64,000 nucleotides of DNA from Bimastos eiseni (taxonomy: Eukaryota > Annelida > Clitellata > Crassiclitellata > Lumbricidae). Of this stretch, positions 44,036 to 56,500 are shown piece after piece. Position numbers and translations under genes: made by a program. Location of the stretch: NCBI GenBank assembly GCA_959347315.1, contig OY365810.1:29969385-30033384 (forward strand), written 5' to 3'. Position 1 is the first letter of the stretch, and every line of letters begins with the position of its first letter. The notes under the pieces were generated by a model. That model did not search any database, was not told where the DNA came from, and saw only the letters and a list, made by a program, of their open reading frames with translations.

Positions 44036-44232
44036 CGTGAATAAGCTGGTGCCCTGCGCTTAGCTTTAAAGTGGCGCTTTAGAAATTTGGAGATTACGAT
44101 TACGATGGTCAACTCGTAAGAAGTGGTTTAAATTGGAGAACTGATGTGTTGCCACTGCACTCATGAATAAGTTAGTGCCCTGCGCTTGGCTTTCAAGTGG
44201 CGCTCTAGAAGTTTGGTAATTACGATTACATC
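44036..44232 (+). repeat. Tandem duplication, units about 126 bp apart
   Basis: GTGAATAAGCTGGTGCCCTG and a GGAGATTACGATTACGAT end recur about 126 bp downstream with small changes. Both units end in a GATTAC-type tail, as in some SINE 3' ends. The duplication lies about 260 bp upstream of the CDC14 start codon. Confidence 0.75.
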
Positions 44233-44496
44233 TGTCTACTGGTTTGATGGACTGAAGTTGTATTGTCTTTCCATCACAAACGAGAAGAAACAACTAGGGT
44301 TGTATTGGTGAATGAGTAATGCAAACACGAAAGTTTGTCTCTGTTTCTGTCCAGTGAATAACGAAGTCACATAGACTTACCTAATAGTTCCATCATGGGC
44401 TCGATTTTTGGAATTTGACATCTGATTGGCTCCTTGGAGACTTCTGAGTGGCTGGAACTGGAGTTAGGCTCTGAAGGTCAATCTGCTCATCAGAAG

Positions 44497-44545
44497 ATGG
44501 ACTCTGAGGATGATATTCTGGGTGAGGCATGTGAAGTCCTCAAAG
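44497..44545 (+). CDS. cdc14: CDC14 exon 1: N-terminus
   Basis: It encodes [16 protein letters not shown] and the first base of the next codon, aligning with the acidic start and ACEFMKDRLYF of human CDC14A. The donor is AAAG/GTAATC. The first ATG after an in-frame stop is used. Confidence 0.8.
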
Positions 44546-47500
44546 GTAATCATTGGAAGCATTCATTGATATATAAATTAGCCTATATTAAAAAAAATTG
44601 AGAAACGTATGGACCAGTGACAGACATTAGTATTAATTAAAAATATAGTTCACTACAATATTTATTTCCCTATTAAGCTGTATGTACACCAGAGTGCGGT
44701 CTGGAAACTGGCACAGTAAAAAATATGCTTACTTATGTCTCAGTGAATGTAGTGTAGGACGTCTTGTAATATCATGCACATTTATCACATCTTTCCTGAG
44801 ATGATAATCTTATTCAATCATTTCTAAAAGTGTTGTTATATTTTCTCTTGTTCACTTGGTCTGTCATCCGACGATTTTGGGTGAGAATGTGCTGAGTGGT
44901 CTCTGCGTTACAGCCCTGGACAAGTATTCATGCACGTTTGTCTCCATCCTCATTTCAGTTCTAATGTATTACAATGAGAATTTATATAGCACCTGTTACA
45001 GTACTAGCTGTTCAGAGACACTCAGCATGACAGCCTCGTGACAGTCACCTTGAAGAGGCGCTATACATGAATTCTCGTAATGAAATAAGAAAGTCTTATG
45101 TTACGATTGCAATAAGTTGATGAGTAATATATTAAATCCCAGGTGGCATAAGGTCACACAGTTCAAGTACTAGGTAACACTTACAAATTGTACTGCTCAT
45201 ATGGCTTCTGTGAAATGTCTTTTCTTCCAAACTCCTCTCTTTCGCTATTTATTTTGTGTACTATCTTGGTAAATGTAATGAAATTCAGCAGGTTGCTGTA
45301 AGCATCTACTTTGTAATTGCAAGCTGAAGTTAGTCAGACTCGAGTAAATGTAGTTGTATCTCTGTTAGGTCAAGCAAGTTCAGTGAAGCTTAAACCTGAC
45401 CATTATACTGTTTTCTATTCGAGCTCCTTTCAAGCCTGCAGATTAGCTGGAATGTTGTAGATGTAAATTCGCTCAAATTTACTCTCAGCACTAAACGTGA
45501 TGTTGTGCTTCAAAAAGAATATTCGTCTGTTCTGCAATGTATCTCAGTGTGTTTACTCTTTATTTCTATTTTACAGATCGTCTTTACTTTCTCTCTCGAC
45601 TCGTTAAGCCGACCTCGACCAACACTGTTCACTACTTCACGACAGATGATGAGTTTACCTATGGAGGGTGACTATTAATCCATATGAATTGAAATAGTTG
45701 GTTTCTTATACTTTCGGTTTGTATTGTTATTGTGGTCATTGCAATGTTTTTGGAGAGATTTGTGCTGTCATTCAGTACATCTGTCGGTTTGTCCTTATTC
45801 TGTATGTATTCCAATATTCTGGGAAGTCCAGAATAATTTGGTGCAATGCAATAAATGAAATGTTACATCCTTTGGTTGTAGTCGGCTTTCATGTGGGAGC
45901 TAGCCGTAGAGTAGCCTAAGGATTGGTTGCCGACTAATGAGCCTTGTTGTTAATTAACTGTATCATCACATAGGTTAGCATATATAGCACTTGTGTAATG
46001 TTTGTATAATGTTTGTGTAATGCTTGTGTAATGTTTGTATAGAAGCTATATGAAGTGTTTATGTTTATTCGATTACTTAATTTCAGCTTTTGGCTGTGAT
46101 GCTTGTTTAGGTATGTGGTCGAGTGCCGTTTTCTGTTGTATTGGTAATTGCAAACGACTTTCTTTCAGTTTCTATGCTGACTTTGGACCACTGAATCTTG
46201 CAAAGGTATATCGATACTGTGTCAAGGTCAACAAGAAACTCAAGGTGAAGATACTTATGATCACTTTAGTTGTTGCTTGTTATGATAATTATGTATTTGC
46301 TATCTTTGGTAAATTGTTATATTATCTACGTTTTTTCTTTTATTGCTTTCTCAATGCAGTAAATATTGATTCCAGAGTTGGTCACAATTGATCCTTAGTT
46401 TTGCATTTATACCGAAAATGAGTTTGGTTGTTAAATGAAGTAACTGTTGTTGCTACTACCACAACTACTATGATGGAACTTTTATGGTCATAGTTTCAGG
46501 CTAGTACTCGTTATAATTAATTGTTAATACTCGATGGCAGTGTGTGTGTGTGTGTGTTTCTTTTCTTGTGTGGCGTACACATGCTTAATTATTTACCTGT
46601 TTTCTGTTGAGCTCTTTGCCTGGGCTAAAAAGAAGATTGTCCACTGTACGGTTGTTGAACCCCGCAAGAAGCTCAATGCTGCCTTTCTCATCGGTTCATA
46701 CAGTGTAAGTAGATCTGGCGTGGTCTTCGTAATTACTGTGTAGCTGTGATTTGTATTGTATTTTCGTTTATTGAATTAATTTTTTGTCCGAATGTAGCAT
46801 GCACATGATATGGTGGCAGTGGTCATCCTAACAACACAAATGCAAAATCGAATAGAAAGATTTTCATGAACTTATGGGAAGATACAAAGAACTATGACTT
46901 CTAGTTGTTGTACTTTTTTGTTGTGACATAAGGTGTTCACCTCACCTTACCTGAGCTCTCTCTCTATCTTGTCTAACCTGACTTGACATGGCTTTATCCT
47001 CTCAAACTTTACTTCTGTCACCTTACTCTTGTTTACCTCAGCTTGCCTTAAATGCGCTTAGGTTGTCTTTCTTGTGTGCTTTTTATTTTGCCAGTCATTG
47101 ATTTTTTCAGGTCATTTTTGGAAAAATGACTCCAGATGATGCATATCGAGTCATTACTTGTAAAGGATCGTCGTTCATTGCCTACAGGTAGCTATCAGAA
47201 AGAACTTCAACTCTTGGCATTTCGCTATTGAAACGTTTCGGCAGGAGGGACTTCTTAGCGGCCCTGATTTTATTTTGTTTACTGCTATTCTGTTTGTGTA
47301 GTCGAGCATTGTGGTTTGAAAAATAATTATTACATGATAAACGAATAATTACATGCTACATATCATAGAACAAATGTTCATATTTGGATGTTATTTCAGA
47401 AAGCCTAATAGCTGCCAAACACTGTAAATACATGCTCAATCTGCCTAAGCTGTGTGTTGAATTTATATAGGGACATTCATGACAAAGATTATGGCCATTA

Positions 47501-50500
47501 GATTAAACACAGTTTGACAATGAATTTATGTTGAGTTCATATATTACAGTCTCCACAATTGAGCATAGAATGCGTAGGTAAATGACCGCTGCAGTCATCA
47601 TTCAGTAACCATGATACCTCTGCTTGAACTTTGGACATGAAGTCATTTGCAAGATTCACTGATTTCAGTATTTAATCCGTGAATGAGAGAATGTGAGATA
47701 TGTGGTTGAGGAAAGTTCAGAAATTGACTCCAGTGTGCCTATTGACCAAGAGGGGTCAAAGATCTTGCACTGTAGCAGAGAATGCAAACTGAATGGAAGC
47801 TGAATTGCTCTGCTTGTTGAGCCATGTTCTGGCTAATCGGATTTTTTTCTTGCTTAATTTATGTCTTATTGCTAATTATAGTTCTCTCCATTTACTGGAT
47901 TTTATTTCAGAGATGCTGCATATGGTCCATGCTCATACAATCTAACGCTCCTGGACTGTCTTCACGGAATTAATAAGGTTGGTGTTATGGTGGAAGATTC
48001 TAGATTATGAGGATGGACTGGCTATCAAATAAAGAACCCGTCTATTTAGGAGCATTAGGTGTTTAAGTTATATTAGATACTATTATTTTTGAAGAGGTTT
48101 GTTGTTATGCAGCATAAATTATGATACATTCATTCATTCATTCATTGATAGAATTTATATTCATTCATTTATTCATTCATTGATAGAATTTATATTCATT
48201 CATTTATTCATTCATTCATTTCGAAAATTTATATAGTGCCCCTTCAAAGAACCTACTAAGAGACGCTTTCAGCCAGGTTGTGGCCAAACAAAAATTACTT
48301 GAGGATACGATAGAAGGCTGGCAGATATTGCACCCTGTATGAACAGTTATAAAATGCTTGTACAAGTTGTATGGAGATTCCATAGTTAAAAGAACCTGAT
48401 GATCTGAAGCAGCGTTTCCCAAACTGTGTTTTGCGGAACCCTAGGGTTCCGTGTGGAGAAGACAAGGGTTCCGCGAAAAACTTTCTGAGTGAACAAATTT
48501 TATGTTAAAATTTTCTATATTGGTCACCTTATAAAATTCGTAATTAAATTTTATAAGGTGACAGGATGTTATTCATGTATATATAATATATATTCTAGCT
48601 TCCAGACTGGCAAGTGGCAAGAGAAATGTAAATACTCAGATGAAAAGCTGTAAAGCGTGTAGACAGTGAAACAGAACAACTACTACGGATATTCATGACA
48701 CAAAGATTCTAATCCTTGTTCATGACGTAGGAAGTTAATTTGGTCAAATACTTTATCTCTGTAAATGACCAAAATAATCGGAAATCCCTTCAAAATAAAA
48801 GAAAGGCCAATACACTTATCCACGAAAGATTATGAATATCTTATTGAACTAGCTTGCCATCAGATTTTCAACTGTGCACAGCAACATTTCAACGAACTTT
48901 CTGTGATGAAGTTCGAAGCAGAATCACTGTTGTGAAATGCAATTATTGTAATTCCCCATTTGCTACAACAAAGCCCTACTTGTGCAAAGCTGGATTCTCA
49001 TATTATACGACAACCAAAACAAAAAATTTAAATCAACTAAACAGAAAGAAGAATCCAGCTTTCTAGCATCAAACCAAACATCAACAAACTGTCATAAGAA
49101 GAAGCAAAAGCATCGTACACATATAACACTTTCAGACTTTGCGTATAATTTACTCTAGTTTGCGTTGCGGTTTAGACTAGACCTACTTCGTAACTTTGTT
49201 TATGAATAAGTTTAAAACTATTTAAAATCTATTTAATTGTTTTTCGTTTAGCATCTGTGTATGAATTTATATTGTGTTGTTATTAATTTAATCTAGGCTT
49301 TAACCTGTAATTGCCTGCATTCTGAAGTGTTTGTACCTGCAACAGAATATCTTTATTTTTGAATGGGGTTCCGCCAAAATAATTTAAGATCAAAAGCGTT
49401 CCGCGGCCAAAAAAGATTGGGAACCGCTGATCTGAAGGAAGGTTATTCCATGCAGAGTTGCCCAATCTCTGATAAGGCACTATGTTTTTTCTATGAAGTT
49501 AGTGCTAGAGACGGGCTTCATTGATTAGTTAAAATGCTAATCTATTGGAAACAGATTTTGGTAATGAAATTTGCTTATCGATTAAAATTAGCAAAATCTT
49601 GTAGCTTGTCAATTTGAGCTATGATTAGGTTATTGTTTGACTAGCCACACCTCATTTTGACATTTTTAGTGTGATCTGGAACATGTTATAAATCTAACAA
49701 GTAATAAAAATAATAATAATAAGAATTGACTTGTTAATGAAATGAAAGAATTACCAGGTATCAGAGTCGGCTATTCAGTCACTATCAGCTGGGCATTTCT
49801 TTAATTACTTGCAGTTCATTCATTCTTGAAGTTCATTACTAAGCCAATTCAGTCATTTACTTTGTTGCTATTTTTAGGCATTGCAACACGACCTCTTCGA
49901 CTTCGATAAATTTGATGTTCATGAATATGAACATTATGAGGTTGATTTGACTCTTTGTTTTCTTCTCAATTTATATCTACATATAAATAAATTAAGAATT
50001 CTGTCTGCGTGTCTTTCTCCTGCGATGCATTTGCACAGTTTTAGAACTATTCACAGAAACCTTCACCGTTGGCTCGGGGAACACCTGAAACACGCAGTCG
50101 AGGGGTTCCTGAATCTCGTGCATGCCGTTTTCCAGGTCTCCAGGGCCAAAGACCTGTTTCAGGACCCCCCAAGGAAAGTTTCCTTTTCAGTCGCCAGGAT
50201 CGGCGCACAATGGTCCCCGACCTGCGAATGCTGTAGGCCTACATGTGCATGTGATTTCTGTATGCCACATTTATTTCTTTTACAATCGTTTGCACAGTCG
50301 GTCAGGTGGGTATGTACTTTGTATGCATCAGTGTCTATACACAATTCCGTTTATGCATTTCCACACTTTTACAGCTATTCATTTGAAACCTTCACCGTTA
50401 GAAGCAAGTTGGTGGGAATGCAGAGGGTTCGGGCTATCAGAGGAAGAAGTGGGTTAAGAGAAGGAGCGTAGGATTGAGGAGGAGGAAGAGGAGGAAGTCA

Positions 50501-53500
50501 TAGTGAAGGATCATGGAGTAGGGGAAAGGAGAAGTGTGACGATGAGTGCATGATGAAGTGGAGAAGGGGGTGAGGAGTGTGAAAAGGGGGATGGGGTCGG
50601 GGGAAGCGATTAGGATAGGGTGAGAAGTAGGAGGAAAGGGTGAAAGTTGGGAAGAGGTGAGTGTGAGAACAAAATGGGTGAATAGAAATAAGAGAAGATA
50701 GAGAAAGAGAAGAGGAATTGGAGATGAAGATGAGGGATTAGATTGAGGAAAGGTGAATGAAATGTAATGAAGTGGTGGGAAGAGACTATGCCAGGAATCA
50801 GAAGAAGTAGAAGGGAGGAAGGTGAGTATGGATGAACATTGGAGAATAGGAAGAGGAGGAAAAGTTGAAGATACATGCATATCTTGATTCTGTGTGTCTG
50901 TCTGTCCGTTTATGCATTTGCACACTTTTACACCTATTCACTCGAAACCTTTGCCATTGGCTCTGGGAACACCTGGGACATCCAGTAGAAGGGGATCAGG
51001 TCATTTCCCCCGGACATTTCCCCCCCGGACATTTCCCCCCCAGGCAATTCCCCCCATAGGACATTTCCCCCCGGACATTTCCCCCCCGGACATTTCCCCC
51101 CCGGGCAATTCCCCCCATAGGACATTTCCCCCCAGACATTTCCCCCCCGGGCAATTCCCCCCATAGGACATTTTCCCCCGGACATTTCCCCCCCGGACAT
51201 TTCCCCCCGGGCAATTCCCCCCATAGGACATTTCCCCCCCCGGAGATTTTCCCCCTTTGATCACTGACCCATGTTAGAAAGATTGGTGCTGGACATTGGT
51301 AGACTGTGTACTGCTTAATTAATAAACTTCAGGACTCACTGCCTGAAGAAATCTCTGCTGTCGTCGATTACTTTGAAGATAATTACATCGGTCGTCTTCG
51401 GCGTAATCGTCGAGCAATTCCAGTGTTCGACAAAGTAGAAGGGTTGGTGAACCCCGCGGTCGCCGTCTTCCTGCTCTCCAGGGCCAAAAACCTGTCTCAA
51501 CCCGGGCAAATATTGATTGATTAGTTGATTGATTTATATGGCATAGAAGACTTCTCTGTGCTTTAAGAACCTACACATTGCAAATTTTCTATTGATTTTC
51601 ATTGAGTTAAAAACTTAAAAGTTCAAATCAAATCTCGAATCAAATAAAGGTAAAGATTTGAATCTTGAATTTATCAGCCGTTACCAGTTTTTTTTGTTTA
51701 CATAGTGTGTACTTAATTGCACAGATGTACTACTGTCACACCATTAATAGGTTCATTATCAATATATCAATGTAGGTCTGAAAACTTTTCTTCAGTTTAA
51801 ACAATTTAAACTTTAATTTGAGTATGTTAACATTATTAAAATGACACAAATAATTAGGGCTGTACCGAATGGGTGATTTTCACTATTCGGTCGAAAAGAA
51901 TGCCAGTACGAAAAGTGTACACAATAGGTTTATCGACAAATTTCAAAGTTTCAAATGTGAGCAAAAGTTTCAGTTGAGTAAATTTAATACATAAACTTAA
52001 AGTAAACAGTTAATTACATGTAACTATTGCATCCTTCTGCCAGTCTGTATAAACTAGGAATGGAACTAATATAACTAAACTTAGAAACGAGACGGCTGAC
52101 GCTAGTCTATGATACGGTGGTTCAGGTAGTAGAGAGTTACTTCAGTTCACTTGATCTAGCAGCAGCCACGTGTGCAGAAACAGATGTCACGTGACCACTA
52201 TTCTTATTCGGTCCAACTGCTACTATTTGGCCGAACACCGAATAGCTATTTGGCCCACTATTCAGCTCTGAAGCGAATACGAAGCAAATATTCGGTACAG
52301 CCATGCAAATTATTTACAAAATTAAAGCCGGTTATTCTATTTTTGTTCCATGTCATCCTACTTAGTAATGCACTTTTATGCAATACAATACAACTGAAAT
52401 TTTATATTGCCCTGCTTACAATCAGCCCAGAAGTGCACACACGCTTTGACAACGCCATTGCAGTTGTACTGCAGAGCAATTGTGCACGAAGGACTTGCTC
52501 GAGGTCCCTACCCAGTGACTCCTCGACACGGATTTGGGAGATCAGCTAAGACTAGCAGCAGTAAGGTTGTAATAAATATCAATATATTTTGGCTCAAAAA
52601 AACATCTTTGTCTTGTTTTAGAAGGTGGATAATGGTGACCTCAACTGGATTGTGCCAGGAAAATTTCTGGCTTTTGCTGGACCTCAATCAAAGAGCCAAA
52701 CTGAAGGAGGTAGGCATTCTGATCAAGCTGTTTTATATTTACAAAGACCTGTTTTGTCACTTTCATCCATTCATAATCTATTGTTGAGGCCAATGATAAT
52801 TAGCTGTCTGTGTTTTCAGACATCATGTTCAGTTTAGGCAACTCAGCTACACTGCATACACGAAACTGGTATTTTTTAGCCACACATTGAACAGCTTTAT
52901 CCAGATTTCTTTGCAAATGAGACTAAAAGACTGGTTTACTAGAGTCCTATTGCTGACACATTTTGTCTATTTGCAGCTTCTGTTAGCGGTATGATGGTTA
53001 GATTTGGTATATTTGTCAAGAGTGCTTTCAATATGAGAATGTTCTTTGACCTTGTTTCAATTTGAGGCTATTGTTTATACCTTATGTTAGCTTGTAAGCT
53101 ACTGTGCATTTGCTGGTCATATAATAGAGAATATTCTTACTTACTTACTTACTTTTTACAATATATTCCTGTGAGTCTTTTATGCTGCAATCTAGTGCAA
53201 TAGACTGACACTGTGATTGATCTATTAATTATATAAATGATGTGAAATGGGTGCTATTCATTTGTCTGATGAAACACCGTTTCAGGAACGAATTGATGCG
53301 ATGTCAAAGATATGTCAGATTGTGCTTGTGCATTTTGCATTGACTGCCTGACTGAAGTCATACATTGTATGGTGCTACATAAATGAGTCTGAATTACTTA
53401 ACAGCTGCTTACAACTTTCACAGCCTGAAAACACGCTCAGTCAGGCTATTACTTGCATTTGGTAAATGGGAGTCGCCTTGCAAAACATGCGTCTGTCTGT

Positions 53501-56500
53501 AATTTCTTTACTCGCTTTTCCAGGCTATCTAGTCCACTCTCCGGAAGCCTTCATTCCATATTTCCGTCGAAAGAATGTCACAGCAGTCATCCGACTGAAT
53601 CGGAAGATGTATAACTCGCAGAGATTCACAAACATGGGATTCAGTCACTACGATCTCTTCTTTGTGGATGGAGGAACTCCGAGTGACGCCATCCTCCTTG
53701 AGTTCCTTGATATCTGTGAGAACACCAAGGGAGCCATTGCAGTCCACTGCAAAGGTAAAGAAATACAGCTAATAATAGTTTATGTCATTCATTCATTCAT
53801 TCATTACGAAGATTTATATAGCGCCCCTTCAAGGCTGCACTACTCAGGAGCGCTGCCTCGGCACGGCTGAAAAGAACAGTTTTAGGCGAGTATAAAGAGA
53901 ATCTGACTGGACCCTGGACGAATAAGATATTTGTTGTAATGGAATGCTGCGTATGAATATGTCCTTTACGAACGATCCCAGGCTGAACTTCTGTTCATAT
54001 TTGAACAAGGAGACAAAAAGTGCTGTATTTTTATGCTATGCAAATGGGAGAACTGGTCAGGAGAATTTTTCCTCCTCACATTATTGTTGTTATTTTTTTA
54101 TGAAAGTGTTGGATTAACTTGATAAATGCGAATAAGGATCAATAGGCTGTTTCAGTTGCTGATTATAACGACGCTGTTATAACAAGGATGATCAACGTCA
54201 CCCTCCTTCTTTTTCCAGGCTTGGGACTGGCACTACCAGAGTGCAGACAGTGGGAGAGTTAAATGGATTACAGGCTATTATTGGAACAGATTCGCTTATC
54301 TGCAAATATGTTTCTGTTGCGATTCAGCCGGATTGGGTCGCACAGGCACTCTGATTAGCTGCTATCTGATGAAGCATTACAAATTTACGGCACCAGAAGC
54401 AATCGCTTGGAGTCGAATAGCACGACCGGGGTCAGTCATTGGACCCCAGCAGTTCTACTTAGAAGAGTGAGTTTCAACTGTGCTTGCTTTATTTTGAACT
54501 TGAATGGTTGTTTCAATATGTATTTAATTCTATTCGTGCCTTGTTAGTGCATGTGTGTTTGGATCTGTTTGTTCTTCCGGTTCCAGTTAGTGTTGCTCTT
54601 TCTAGCATGTCTCTTACCCGTTCACTGTACACTCTATCCAAAGACTCGTTCCTACTTGACCAGGTCCTCTCTCTAAATCCTCGAAATAAAAATAAGAAGT
54701 TCTTGAGTGTAAAACATTTTCATCGCTTGTCCTAGACTGAGGAAATCTCTTTCTGAACATTAAGTCTGTGTTGGCCATTTCAGATAAATTCGGCTCTAAA
54801 CTCATGTTCTGTTTGTTTGTCTTATGACTTCTTTTTTGACTTGCCACCAGATTCACTCAGAAATTATTTAGATTGCACTCCGATTTTGCTTGGTTGTGGC
54901 TATTGAATACTGCCTTGAGCATTATTACTATGAGAGTCTTATTAATATTATTATTTTTTTTTAATCATTATTATTTTGCTCTGAAATACTTTATTCCCCT
55001 GGGACCTAGAGATTATATTATTATGAGATATTTGTTTGAAGGGTCAGACCTCGTTGTCAGAGTTTGAAGTAAGGTACCCTTATTTTTATTGTTATTATCA
55101 TTGTTATTGTTATTTTTATTATTATTATATTATTTTTATTTTTATTATTATTATTATGACAGTACGACAATCATTGACTGTTTTGATTTGGAAGCTGCAT
55201 GTTTGATTATTATTTCATGGAAGCAATTCATAGATACTAATCTAAACAGTGTTTTGAGATGGTTTGAAAATGTTTGTGCTATTGAAATTCTCTGTTTCAG
55301 GAAGCAGGGTCTGCTGTGGGCCCTTGGAGACAGCTTCCGGCGGAAGCAGCTGGACACTGAGAACATGAGGAAACTGGAAGCTTCAGTGAAGAAGGAGTTT
55401 TGCTTGGGAGAAAAGAGATCAGTGGAAGAGAACAACAACATGAGCGACTGCTCTGACCGGGAAGCTGCGGTCAGTCTCTCCCTCTGTCTCTTCCTCTGTA
55501 TCTTCCTCTATATCTTCCTCTGTCTCTTCCTCTGTCTCTTCCTCTGTATCTTCCTCTGTCTCTTCCTCTGTATCTTCCTCTGTATCTTCCTCTGTATCTC
55601 CCTCTGTCTCTTCCTCTGTATCTTCCTCTGTCTCTTCCTCTGTATCTTCCTCTGTATCTTTCTCTGTCTCTTCCTCTTTCTCCTCCTCTGTCTCTTCCTC
55701 TATCTCCTCCTCTGTCTCTTCCTCTGTCTCTTCCTCTGTCTCTTCCTCTGTATCTTCCTCTGTCTCTTCCTCTGTATCTTCCTCTGTCTCTTCCTCTGTA
55801 TCTTCCTCTGTCTCTTCCTCTGTATCTTCCTCTGTATCTTCCTCTGTCTCTTCCTCTGTATCTTTCTCTGTCTCTTCCTCTTTCTCCTCCTCTGTCTCTT
55901 CCTCTATCTCCTCCTCTGTCTCTTCCTCTGTATCTCCCTCTGTCTCTTCCTCTGTATCTTCCTCTGTCTCTTCCTCTGTATCTTCCTCTGTCTCTTCCTC
56001 TGTATCTTCCTCTGTCTCTTCCTCTGTATCTTCCTCTGTCTCTTCCTCTGTATCTTCCTCTGTCTCTTCCTCTGTATCTTCCTCTGTATCTTCCTCTGTC
56101 TCTTTCTCTGTCTCTTCCTCTATCTCCTCCTCTGTATCTTCCTCTGTCTCTTCCTCTGTATCTTCCTCTGTATCTTCCTCTGTCTCTTCCTCTGTATCTT
56201 CCTCTGTCTCTTCCTCTGTATCTTCCTCTGTCTCTTCCTCTGTATCTCCCTCTGTCTCTTCCTCTGTCTCTTCCTCTGTCTCTTCCTCTGTCTCTTCCTC
56301 TGTATCTTCCTCTGTCTCTTCCTCTGTATCTTCCTCTGTCTCTTCCTCTGTATCTTCCTCTGTCTCTTCCTCTGTATCTCCCTCTGTCTCTTCCTCTGTA
56401 TCTTCCTCTGTCTCTTCCTCTGTATCTTCCTCTGTCTCTTCCTCTGTCTCTTCCTCTGTCTCTTCCTCTGTATCTTCCTCTGTATCTTCCTCTGTCTCTT

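Larger units (their letters stand above)
39259..44496 (+). other. Receptor 3' UTR and intergenic region
   Basis: No coding exon is recognised. Candidate polyadenylation hexamers AATAAA occur at 40396-40401 and 40732-40737, but I cannot decide which is used. The region holds a foldback element at 39715-39866, a SINE-like repeat at 41061-41160, a tandem duplication at 44036-44232, and the CDC14 promoter somewhere upstream of 44497. There is no strong CpG-rich island. Confidence 0.6.
48121..49510 (+). repeat. SINE-like repeat interrupted by a hAT insertion
   Basis: ATTC/TCAT repeats, then AATTTATATAGTGCCCCTTC begin the repeat near 48121. It continues to 48409, is cut by the 1,020-bp hAT element, and resumes at 49438 with GAAGGTTATTCCATGCAGAG, the counterpart of GGGAGGTCATTCCAGGTAGA in the 59035 copy. 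It lies in CDC14 intron 6. Confidence 0.75.
49941..52621 (+). other. CDC14 intron 7: repeat-filled
   Basis: This 2.7 kb intron holds three diverged copies of a segment around TATGCATTTGCACACTTTTA (near 50022, 50351 and 50910), a 60-bp GC-rich segment shared between about 50100 and 51440, a purine-rich tract at 50450-50880, a minisatellite at 51000-51256, a MULE-like scrap at 51325-51450, a hAT MITE at 51855-52305 and a SINE copy at 52394-52556. No exon is seen. Confidence 0.75.

Noticed and set aside
50437..50925. 162-codon minus-strand open frame rich in Ser, Leu, Phe, Pro
   Set aside because: It covers a purine-rich tract; composition alone explains it and no homology is recognisable.
50934..51264. 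Gly/Cys-rich minus-strand frames in all three registers
   Set aside because: Products of the GGACATTTCCCCCC minisatellite.
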